Shown here: piece after piece, positions 10,801 through 22,800 of the stretch
Layout of the letters: each line of letters starts with the position of its first letter
Position numbering within the stretch: the stretch's first letter is position 1
Assembly (NCBI GenBank): GCA_036023115.1
Contig: JAYKKT010000089.1
Coordinates: 20,207,001 to 20,271,000, forward strand
From: Brasenia schreberi
Taxonomy: Eukaryota; Streptophyta; Magnoliopsida; Nymphaeales; Cabombaceae
DNA: 64,000 bases
Direction of reading: 5' to 3'
Program-made: the position numbers and the translations under genes
Notes under the pieces: generated by a model
Told to the model about the DNA's origin: nothing
What the model saw: the letters and a program-made list of their open reading frames with translations, nothing else
The model's database searches: none

Positions 10801-13800
10801 AACTCATGGTTCTGTCGTCTACGGTGTATTTATCCTGGAGAACCCGATCAAAGAGGGAGTAATCCGTGAAAATGATGAAATCGAATCCTCTTAGTCCACT
10901 CGTGACCTTTATCTCCGAGGATGACCACCTGAGTTACCTCACCATAGTTTTCAAAATGCTCCTTCAACTTGTCTTCCATAATCTTCCATGAAACTCCACC
11001 GATGAACGTAGAAAAATATGTCAACGCAGACCTTCTTCACTTCCTTTTGTGTGGATATCGATTTTGAAGCTTTGGTCTTTTTGGAAAAATGGGTCCGGAT
11101 AGTGAAGATTGATTTGTGTATTATGATGAAATTAGTAGTTGTTTACAGTTTATATGTTTTGCTTTAATATAAAGTTATGTACTTGCTACTGTCATATACT
11201 TATGTTAATTGGTGTCTCACTTGTTGTAGCTTGAATATTATATATAATATATAATATTATATACCCTAGCCGTATCGCCGCACCCAAAATTTTTGAAATT
11301 TGCCGTATCCCGCACCCGCACCCGTGTGACATAGTCAGAAACAATAGAAATACCATTAGTTTCCTATGAAAACTTCTTATGATCTAAAAGTCTTTCAATA
11401 TTTTTTTTTCTTCTTTAAGAATCATGGTTCACAATTTTTCAGAACTTGGAGGAACATAACCATGTAAATTACAATTAGCCAATAAAGTGCAAGATCTTTC
11501 TAATATGGATTTCTTACTACATTAAAAGGAAGTGAACTTAAAAGAAAAATCTTCCAACCTTTCTATCTATCTCCTCCCTTCCAACTACATTAAATGATTT
11601 CTCAATTGCTCCTCCTTTAAAACCTTTAAACTCACTTTGCGTTAACTTTTTTTTCTTTTCTGCATCTTCTTTGTATACGCCAAATAATGGAATATTTGTT
11701 CATTTCTCACTCATTTCGTTCTCCTTTTCATACTCATCTTGCTTTTTCATTAATTGTCTTCGTAAATCCTCATCCACATTTGAACATGCTCTTATACCAT
11801 GTTTTGATAATTTTAAAATATGTGCCTTTACTCTGGTATACGATCCTGTAAAACTAATGTTGCAAAATTTATACATAAAATGTGTATTACCTCCACCACC
11901 TTCGTATGATTCTCCCCTTTGGACGTATATCCACAATGGTGCATCATCATGAGGTGTTGAAATCGAAGGTTTTGAAACTTTTGTGGTTGATCCTGAACTT
12001 GAAGAAACACTTCCACCATAACTCCCAGTAGGGCCAATACCAATTGATACTCCTTTTCCTTTTCTATTGTTGGTCATTTTTAGGATCAACTCAATTCACA
12101 ATTTCATAGTCTGATTGAAAAACAAAATATCAAAAACAACAAATAGAAGATGGAGTCAGTCATAGTTATAACATTGATATATCAGTAACAAGAAGGCTTA
12201 ATACACTAAGCAATTAGAATGTGAGTCAACTAGTAAGATAAAAAAATGCTTTTACATTTTTATTTTATGCAGCAAACCAATTTAAAAAGCAACATGAATT
12301 GACGATACATATCGAAATACAACAAATGGATATAACTATATTTAACCATTAAACAATTGACAATTTTTGAAGAATATATCATGCTTATAGAGAATGGATA
12401 AATAAATTCAACAGGAAACAACAAATGGATATAACTATAGATAGATTGAAGGCATGGTTAAGTGTGTAGAAAATAACTCACATACTTGGAAGAATCATAA
12501 CACATTCAACTACGGAAGAAAGCACTGTCGCAACCTCTCTCTCTTTATTTCTTGCTTGCTCTACTAAGTACATTTAGAGCAGTATTTATAAAGGATTCTA
12601 ACTTGAAAGACTAAACCACCCAAATTAAAAAACTCTATCTACTATCTATACATGACTCCTAATGGATTGGATTCTGATCCATTGGGATCCACATGACTCA
12701 CTTACACATTTCTACTTCCATAAACATAAAGACAATGCAGGAATATATAAAATGTCAATTCACTCTTCAACACGCCCCCTCAAGTCGGGTCTTAAAGACT
12801 TGAAATACCCAACTTGCCGAGAGTTTTCTTTAATTCATTTATTGCAACCGATTTTATAAGAATATCTGCCAATTGATCTTCAGAACGAACATGAATTATA
12901 TTAAAGATTCCTTGTGAAACTTTTTCTCTAATAAAGTGACAGTCAACTTCAATATGCTTGGTCCTCTCATGAAAGATTGGATTAGACGTCATCTGTAAAA
13001 CTGTTTTACTATCGGTGAAAAAATTGATTGGAATAATCTTTCTCAGACCAATTTCTTCTAACAGTGATAAGATCCATCTTCACACATGCCGAGAGTAATT
13101 GCACAATATTCTTTCTCTGCACTTGATCTAGCCACTACATATTGCTTTTTACTCTTTCAAGACACCACATTACCTCTTAAGCATACTATGTAACCTGAGG
13201 TAGACTTTCTATCAATTTTAGAGCCAGCCCAATCGACATCTGAATAAATCTCTAGATAAAGAGATGAATGTGAGGTATATGATAAACCATAAGTAATTGA
13301 TGACTTCAGATATCTAATGATGTGGAACACCATACTCATGTGGTGCTTAGATGGGGAATGCATCCATCTACTCACATAGCCGACTGCAAAACTGATGTCA
13401 GGTCTTGTAATAGTGATATATATAAGCTTTCCCACCAATCTCTAGTATCTGCCAACATCTTCATATGGTTCAACTGTCTCCTTTTGTCTTCTTTTGTAAT
13501 TTCAATCGGAGTAGAACATATCCGATAATCTTTCATTTTCGTTTCTTTTAGCAAGTCCAAAATATATTTTCTTTGACTTAAAAATAAACAATTTTTACTC
13601 TGTATAAATTCGATTCCGAAGATGTAATGGAGGCTGCCCAAATCCTTTAAGTCAAATAGTGCATGTAGTTGTCTTTTTAGAATAGCAATGCCTTCTGTAT
13701 CATCACCTGTGATAATATGTCATCTACATATACCAATAAGATAATAGTTTTCACGCCTCGGTTGATAAATAGTGTATGATCACTAACACACTGTTTAAAA

Positions 13801-16800
13801 CCCAAACCCATAATACCATCACTGAATTTTTGAAACCATGCACTTGGTGATGGACTATAACCTTTAACCACTAATCTGGCTTTATACCTTTCTATATTCC
13901 CATCAGCCTTGTACTTCACTGAATATATCTATTTGCAACCCACTGTTTTCCTTTCTGGTGGTAACTGTACTAGTTCCCAAGTCTTATTTTTCACCAGTGC
14001 TGCAATTTCTTCTTTCATGGCTGCCTTCCACTCTGAATGTTGCTCTGCCTCTTCGAATGTCTTGGGAATATAAGTATTATCTGCATTCACCATAAACAAC
14101 TTATACTCTTTGGGATAGTTAGTGTATGATACCATCTTTTGTAGTAAATATTTTGTATTTTCACGTTTTCCTTTCTAAAGTGCAATAAGTAAATCATCAA
14201 GATCACTAGCACAATTTTGAGAAGTTACCTGAGTAGGAATTGGATCTGATTCGGGGTGAGGATTCTGATCTAAGGTAGCAAACTGATGCAAAAAGAGGGT
14301 CTTCCTTTTGCCTCTTGTATAAACCTACCATTTTTTTTTCTTGAAAGGATTGCATCTCTTTTTCTTCTCTTCCAAGTTCTGGTTGATCTTGAATTGGTGG
14401 AAGAGGTATCACATTAGGTGAATGGATAACTGATGCTTGAATATCTTGCTTGCCATAAAAAGGTGTATTTTCATGAAATGTAACATCTATCGTAACATAT
14501 GATCTTGTTTTTTGAGGATCATAACATTTATACCCTTTCTGAGTAGAGGAATATCCTAAGAAGATACATTTAACAGCCGTAACATCTAATTTATCTCTCA
14601 AGCCACTGTGTATATGAACAAAACAAGTACACCCAAATACTTTTGGTGGTAGATGAAACTGTTTTTAGGAAGGACATAAGGAGTGAAGTGGAGTATTGCC
14701 ATTTAACACCCTGCTAGGCATACAATTTATAAGAAAGATTGCTTCTCCCCAATAGAGTTTTGGAACATCGTAACCAATCTAGTACAATCATCAATAAATG
14801 AAATAAAGTATCTATGCCCATGTAAAGAGGTGATAGAGCATGGCCACCAATCATCAGAATGAACAAGCTCAAAAGGTTTAGAAGATTTTTCTTCGTTCAA
14901 AGGAAATGAAATACGATGGTGTTTTACCTTCTAGCAAGTTTCACAGTTTAACTGTAAGTCATTACAATGGAAAAATTCAGGCAATAACATTCTAATTTTT
15001 GATAAAGGTAAATGTCCTAATCTCTGATGCCATAAAGGTAGTTCTTCTTTTTGCTTTTCTGTGATAACTGTTGACTGCATAGCTGTTCCTTTAGCTTCCT
15101 CATAGACATAGAGTCCTCGCCATGTGCTATTCTGACTAAAGATCCTTCCCGTCCTTAGTTCCTAATAGAAATACTCAATAAAATCAAAGATTACTCGACA
15201 TTTTAAATATTGTGTCATGGCAAAAACTGACAATAAATTTAATGAAATGTTTGGAACATACAAGACATTTTTGAATATTTCAAAAGGTGTAGTGATACTT
15301 TCTTTTCCAACAATGGGAGTATGTGATCCATCGACCAACCTAATATTAATTTTTCCTTGAGTCAATTGATAATCATCAAAGAAATCTTGTCTACAAACCA
15401 TATGATCTGTAGCACCAGAATCAATAACCCATATCCTGAAATGAGAAATGGTTACATTATCCTTAGCCATGAATGAGAATGGATATGCCATAGTCGCTTG
15501 AGAATCAATATTAGAAGTGGAAGCAGTCTTCGAATCAACTAGACGAGCTTTAAAGCATCTCAATTTATTTCTTCATGTTTGTCAATGAATTTGTACTGCT
15601 TTCAGTATTTTGTTTACTTTGGTCACTGTTGAAGTAGGCTTCATTAGGCCTATTCTGGTAATAAGTAGGTCTACTTACTAGTTCCCAGCATGTCTCCTTT
15701 GTATGTCTTGATTTTTCACAGTGAGAATAAGTCAGTTTATCTCTTTTTTCAGGAGTAAGTGATGATCTACTTCTGCCACGTCCATATCCTCCTCTACTAC
15801 GAGAGAATGAGGAGGTAGAAGAATTCCTGCCCACAAAAGCATTGGACTCTTAATTAGTTTTGGTTTCTTTCTTAAGGTGTTTCCTATCTTCTTCCCGTAG
15901 TAAAAGAGAATACACTGTACTTAATAAACGAAGTTCTTCTCTACTAAGGATGTTATTTTTCGCAACCTCATATTCATATGAAATACCCCACAAAAGATTA
16001 AACACTTTCCTCTCTTCAAATTTCTCATTGCGCTCTTGCATACAACTTTGACATTTTGTTTTAGAATAAAGTTGTAATTCCTCCCATAAACGTGTAAGTT
16101 TTGCATAATACTCACTTGTAGATCTACCTCCCTGTCTACACTTACAAATCCTCTTAATGATATCATATTAAGCTTGTCTCGTAGAGAACTCGTAGGAATA
16201 CATAAATAGTTATTTTTGAAGAGGAAATCATTTTAGACAACAAAATCATGTGCCGAGTGGTTTGTGTGGTAGTTTTGCCAAACCTCACCAAATTCTTTGT
16301 CATCAAGATAACATTTTGATTGGAAATTCCAAATTTATGCATAATCACATAAATTGAATCTTTTCAAATAAGCTGCCTATCATGCCAACATACGATCCAT
16401 ATGCTTTTGATTTCGGAAGTGCTTCAAGCCTTGATGATAAGAAAAGGCAATAAACTCCTCAGTAATAAGTACAACTCCCACGTTGTGAGGAATCTAAAGA
16501 CAACATAACTCTTATTGATATGTGCTCGACTTTTATCGTGCTTTACTTAGCTTCTCACTAAAGAAAGCAATAAGTCGCCTTTCGTGAGATAACACAATTT
16601 CGATTTCTATGGCACTCACATTACGTTCCAGTTCAAATGTCTTATTGAAATCAGGTAGTGCTAGAATTGGGGCAGTAGAAAACTTATCTTTTATCAAGTT
16701 AAAACTTTATTTTCCTGCTATAGTTCAATGAAATTTTCCTTGGTTGAGAAATTTAGTTAATGACGCCATAATGGTATGAAGTCTTTAATAAACCTGCGAT

Positions 16801-19800
16801 CAAAAGTTACTAATCTATGAAAACTTCTTACTTCAATAACAAATTTGGGAGTCGACCGTTCACAAATAGAGTTCACCTTTGCTTCATCTACGTTAACTTC
16901 TTACTGATAACAAAACCCCAAAATAAGAATCGAGTTTGCATAAAAGTACTTTATATACAACATATTCTTCCTTAATATAGAAAATAACTTTTGATAGTGC
17001 TAAAAGTGTTCAATCACTTCTTTAAACTTCTTACTTCAATAATAGATTTGGGAGTCAATCGTTCACAAATAGAGTTCACCTTTGCTTCATCTACGTTAAC
17101 TTCTTACTGATAACAAAACCCCAAAATAAGAATCGAGTTTGCATAAAAATACTTTATATACAACATATTCTTCCTTAATATAGAAAATACCTTTTGATAG
17201 TGCTCAAAGTGTTCAATCACTTCTTTACTATAAATCAATTTATCATCAAAATCTACGACTATAAATTAGGAGACAAAAGGTCGAAGTACCTGGTTCATTA
17301 AGTGCATGAAAGTGCTAGGGACACTGGATAGGCCAAAAGGCATCACCAACCACTCATAGCACTTCAGAGGTCTAGCTTGGTGAATATCTTAGCATTACTA
17401 AGATGATTCAGTATGTCATCAAGGTGGGTTATGGAAAAATAATATGTGATGATGATCTTGTTTATAAACTCTGCCCATGTAAGGGATCACTCTTGCATGG
17501 TGGGTCCTAACCCCAGATAAAGGAGATGGGTTGCGTTAGGCTTCCGACAACCAACGTAAAACTTTATCCGATTTTTATACCATGAATTACACAAATTATG
17601 AGCATTGCGTTGGGGCGTCCCCTCTTAGCGACACACTGGAGAGCCAAAATGCAGTGAAAAGTAAGCAAGGGGCATTACATTTTTGTCTGAATGTAGTGAA
17701 TCAATTGCAGAGAGGATTCTCACATCATAGAAATGTGTGAGTAAAGAAGTTAGTCCTAGTACATTGTCACCCGAATGTAGTGAATAAATTAAAGAGAGGT
17801 TTCCGCATTTTCAATATGGACGGATGCGTGGGTAAGGATGGAACATCGGAACATTGTCCATTAAGCTAATGGAGGTGGTAGATACTATGATTCTGAGAAA
17901 GATTCATATACTATGTTTACAAGAGACAAAGTGGGTTGGAGAAAAAGCAAAGGAGATAAATGATACATGTTTTAAATTATGGTATTCAGGTAAGGAAAAG
18001 GCCTTAAACGGAGTTGGTATTATCATAAATAAATATTTAAAGGATAGTGTAGTAGACATACAATGATATGGTGACCGAATCATGACATTGAAATTAGTGT
18101 TAGGAGCAGAGGTTTTGAATATAGTTTGTGATTACGCATCCCAAGTAGGACTAGAAGTTAGTATAAAGACGGCTTTTTGGGAGGAGTTAGATAAGGTGAT
18201 TCAAATAATTTCATAAAGGGAGATGATTTGTTTAAGAGGAGACTTAAATGGACATGTTGGTGAAGAGGCATTAGGATATCAAGGTATTCATGAAAACTTT
18301 GGTTTTGGGGATATAAATGAGGAAGGTAGAGAAATTTTAAATTTTGTTATGACATTTGATCTCTTTATAGTCGATACAATTATCAAAAAACGAGATGAAC
18401 ATTTAATTACTTATAAGAGTACATCGAGCAATTTAACCACCCAACATCGACTTTTAGTTATGGATTCACACGTAAAAAAAGTGGACAAAGAAGAAAAGAG
18501 TAAATCAAGCTATACAAACTAAATGATGGAACCTCAAAAGTGAGAAAGAAGGCATATTTAAACAGAAAGTCCTTCAAAGAGATGCTTGAAATTATGTTGG
18601 TACACCTTGTGATATGTAGAACAAAATGGCTATACATATTAGGAAAGTGGCGAAAGATGTGTTAGGTGAATCTAAGGGAGGTGTACCTTTACAAAAAGAA
18701 GTTTGATGGTGGAGTGAAGTAATGCAAAATAAAATCAAGGCAAAGAGGGCATATTACAAATTACATTATTGCTAGGAAAACTAGTGAAACTTTAGAGGCT
18801 TATAAGAAAGCAAAGAAAGAAGCGAAAAAGGCTGTAAGTGAAACAAAAACTAAAATTTGGGTGGATTTATATAAAAAACTCAACTCAAAAGCGGGTGAAA
18901 GGGATATTTTTAGGATAGCTAGTGCTAGAAATAAGAAAACTAAGGATCTTAATTTTGTTAGATGCATCAAAGACGATGATGAGAAAATTGTATTGCCAAA
19001 TGATGATATAAAAAATAGATGAAAAAACTATTTTTATAAATTTTTTAAAGAAAATAAAGATATTAATATTAACTTAGGAGAGTTAGCCAAATTAGAAAAG
19101 TATATAAACCATAATTTCTATTGACGCATTCAAAAGAATGAAGTTAAAGAGGCTCTTAAACATATGAAGGGTAGTAAATCGGTAGGAAAAGACAATATTC
19201 CTATAAAAGTTTGGAAAATCTTAGGAGAAACAGGAATCACTTGGCTCATAAGACTATTTAATGAAATATAGAGAAATGAAAAAATGCTTGAGGAATGGAA
19301 AGCGAGTACACTTATACCCATATACAAGAACAAGGGAGACATTCAGAATTGTGCGAATTATCGGGGTATCAAGTTAATGATCCATACTATGAAATTATGG
19401 GAAAGAATTATCGAACGTAGGTTAAGACAAGTATCGAGTACAATAGAGAACCAATTTGGATTCATGCCAGACAGATCTACTGTTGAAGCGATTCACCTTT
19501 TGAGACGTGAAAAGTTTTTAGAGTTAAAAAAAAAGACCTTCGCATGGTATTTATTCATCTAGAAAAGCTTACGATAGGGTACCGAGAGAGGTTCTTTGGA
19601 GAACCTTGGGAAAAAAGAGGTATCCCATTGATATATATAAACCTTATAAGAGACATGTATGATGGTGTAAAAACATGTGTGAGGACTCATGAAGGAATGA
19701 CAAACTTCTTTGAAGTTAATATTGGGTTACATAAAGGATCAACTTTAAGTCATACTTATTTATAATGGTGATTGATGAGTTAACAAAACATATTTAAGAT

Positions 19801-22800
19801 AAAGTAACTTCATGTATGCTATTTACAGATGACATTGTGTTAGTGGAGGAGTCTAAGGAAAAAGTTAATAGAAAATTGGAACTATGAAGAGAAATATTAG
19901 AAAATAAAAGGCTTTCGACTTAGTAGAATAAAGACAGAATATATGGAATGCAAGTTTGATCATTTGGTTACTTCAGAGGACATAGAAATTAAAATTGGTA
20001 TACATTGCATCCCTCAAAAGGAAAGTTTTAAATACTTAGGGTCAATTTTTGAAAGTGATTGAAGAATTGATGGAGATGTTACGCATAAAATTAATGCTGG
20101 TTGGTTAAAATAGAGAGGAGCATCTGGTATTCTTTTTGATAAGAAGATACCATTAAAGTTAAAAGGTAAATATTATAGAACAACAATTAGACCTGCCATG
20201 TTTTATGGTTCTGAGTGTTGGGCAGTTAATCATCAATATGTACAAAAGATGTCTGTGATAGAAATTAAGATGTTGAGATGGATGAGTGGGTATACAAGAA
20301 AAGGCCTTATACATAATGATGTTATTAGAAACAAATTAGGAGTGACACCAATAGAGGATAAAACGAGAGAATATCGTTTAAGATGGTTTGGACATATAGA
20401 AATAATATCAAAAGAAAAACCTATAAGAAGGTATGAAAAACTAGATTTTGAAAGTATTAAGAGGTAGAGGATGACCACAAAAGTGTTGGAAAGAAACAAT
20501 GAAGAATGATCTAGCTTATTGTGAGTTAACTGCTAACATGACATATGATAGGGCTATGTGGAAACAAATAATCCATGTAGCCGACCCCATCTAGTATGAG
20601 AAAAGGCTTAGTTGTTGTTGATGTTGATCTTGTTTATAGCTCAACTATCTACACACATCTTCCAAGTTATATCTTTCTTTGGGATAAGTAAGGCGAGTAC
20701 TACACAAGGACTGATACTTTTTCGAATACGGTTTCTTGCCAATAGTTCTTTTATTTTTTTGGTAAGGATGAGATATTTCTTTGAACTCATCCTATAGTGT
20801 GATAGATTAGGTAAACTAGTTTTTGGGAGAAAGTCAATTCAATGTTGGATATTTGACATATGTGACAAGTTGGCTGGTTCTCCAAAGATATCACCATACT
20901 CAAAGAGCAAGCTGCATATCTTAGTTGGAATAATGGTTTTTGGCTGTTCGACACCCTTGATTATCATGATGATGCAATCATTTGTTTTTCTCATGCTTTT
21001 CTCTTGAACTCAACCAAATAGTGCTTTCTTTACTTTTTTGAGAGTATTTCCTCCTGAGTAGGGGTTGTCTCTTCCTTGATGGATTACATCCATATCATAT
21101 TGCCATGGTCTTCCAAGTAAGGCGTGATAAGCATCCATTTTCACCACATCACATATTACAGTAGACTTTTAATACTTTCCAAGAGAAAGTGGTAGTTTGC
21201 ATTGTATGGTAACTTTTATGTTGGGACCTTTATTGATCCAGTCAATACCATAAGGATTCGGATGAGACCGAGTTGAGAGCTTTAAATGATTCACGAGACT
21301 TTGAAAAACCAGATTTTCACAGCTATAACTATCAATAATTAACCTATGTACCTTTCGTACAACATAGCATTTTCCTTCGAAGATCCTTTTCTTTTGTGAA
21401 TAATCAGGTTGAGTTGGAGAGAACAAAAGCTTTTGACCATACAAACCACTTCTTCTCCATCTTCTTCACATACATCGGAGTCGAGGGCTGGTTATCTATA
21501 TCTGTGTCTTGATCCTCGTCACTGACTGGTTTTGTGATATTAGTGAACTTTTGCTTTGGGCAATCACTTTAGCGGTGCCCTATCTCCTGGCATTTGAAAA
21601 ATAAATTCCTTTAGGTGCTCCATACTTTTCTCTACTTTCAAAACTTCTTTGTCTCAGCTCCTTTGTTTTTATTATTCTTCAAAGTGTTTTCAGTAATAGT
21701 AGTAGGCTTCTTAAATATGCTTTCAATCCTTACTGGATATTTTGAGGTCTTCTTCACCTTCAAGATCATTTCAGCCCTTAATGCTATGTTCTTAGCTTGG
21801 TCAATTGGCCATATGGTTTGTATGGATAATTGAACTTGAATGTTATCCTACTTGGTGGTCTTTAGTTTCCCTTAATTGATAACGAACTTGGAGTTTAAAG
21901 AATTGTCCTGAATAACTAGAAACTGAACGAGTCTCCCACGAACAAGTTTGATATTGTTGAAATAAAATATGTTTGTGATCTGTAGGGAGAAATCGGCCTT
22001 TGAGCAAAGTCTTTATATGATGCCAACTTTGTATGGGTGGTTGGCTTTTGATGGGCAATTCCTCTTTATATCGGTGTCACCAAGCTCCGGCCCTTCCTTT
22101 TAGTTTATAGGCCACAAAGGAACCTCTTTTTTGGGGTTAATATTCACAATTTCAAAAAAACTCTCGACTTCGTATAACTAGTCTGGAAATGGTTCTATCT
22201 CTATCTCCCCATTAAAAATGGGATATCAACCTTAAGCTTATAGTGATCATTATGGTTTCTATTTTCTCGCCACTTATTCTCATAGTTTTCATATTCTTCT
22301 TCTTCTTCAAAGGTTTCACCCAGGTGTCCTTGGTGATTGGATCTTCTAACAGGACGTGCTCTTTGACGATCAGCACCTCTTTCCTCATTTCTTTGATCAG
22401 TTTGATGTGCTCTTTGATGATCAACACCACTTCCCTAATTTCCTTGATCGGTTAAATTTGATATTTGGTCTTGTCTTTGGATGTCTTGGACTATCTCAAC
22501 TAATTGGTCTAATCTTCTCATGATCTTCTACAGGTTTTCAGATTGTTGATTGACTAAACGTTCTCCTGCCTGCCTTCACTCACTGCTCCATGTTAAAAGT
22601 CGAACGAGAGTGCTTGTCAAGTCAAGACATAGGTTTCATATCAATGATGCAACACAAGTGTCTTTGGTTGACTTGATATCATTCAAGTGGATGCAAACAA
22701 AACTATCTTTAATAGATAAAAACGAAAGAACAAGAAATACCAAAACAGATGCCACAACCTCTTTGCATTAAACAACTTTTATAGACTAGTCTAAGGACTC

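Larger units (their letters stand above)
9360..12077 (-). pseudogene. hAT-1 transposase remnant
   Basis: Read downward: about 12,077-11,700 encodes a BED zinc finger with APLWIYV and [18 protein letters not shown], one zinc-binding cysteine changed. About 11,660-11,345 matches the segment that follows it in hAT proteins (VGRFFF, then PYYKDLA). After a foreign insertion, 10,720-10,110 gives a DUF659-type region ([18 protein letters not shown] and [20 protein letters not shown]). About 10,100-9,588 holds two open stretches of the catalytic core. About 9,560-9,370 is the dimerisation region ([20 protein letters not shown]). Stops and shifts disable it. Confidence 0.85.
8803..12464 (-). mobile_element. 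hAT-1, broken hAT DNA transposon
   Basis: Minus-strand hAT transposase domains run from a BED zinc finger near 12,000 to the C-terminal dimerisation region near 9,400. The left end is a GC-rich terminal sequence starting ACTATGCCACACGGGTGCGG beside the Gypsy LTR. The expected right end beyond the BED finger was not found; the region stops at the Copia LTR at 12,465. A segment of about 600 bp with an RRM gene fragment interrupts the transposase at about 10,720-11,335. Confidence 0.75.
16165..22430 (-). pseudogene. Gypsy gag-pol remnant
   Basis: Gag is visible at 22,058-21,843 (retrotransposon gag family, [19 protein letters not shown]). Protease text lies at 21,444-21,100, where the active DSGS motif reads DSYS. 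The RT fingers are at 20,790-20,640 and the palm at 17,380-17,230: [20 protein letters not shown], with the catalytic YFDD now DFDD. Between these palms sits RTE-1. RNase H is at 16,640-16,390 ([18 protein letters not shown]). A pre-integrase stretch ends at SLRDKL near 16,185 where Copia-C begins. Frameshifts and stops are abundant. Confidence 0.82.

Noticed and set aside
22212..22430. Minus-strand lysine-rich frame as a separate gene
   Set aside because: It lies between the Gypsy LTR and gag on the same strand and is part of the decayed gag region.
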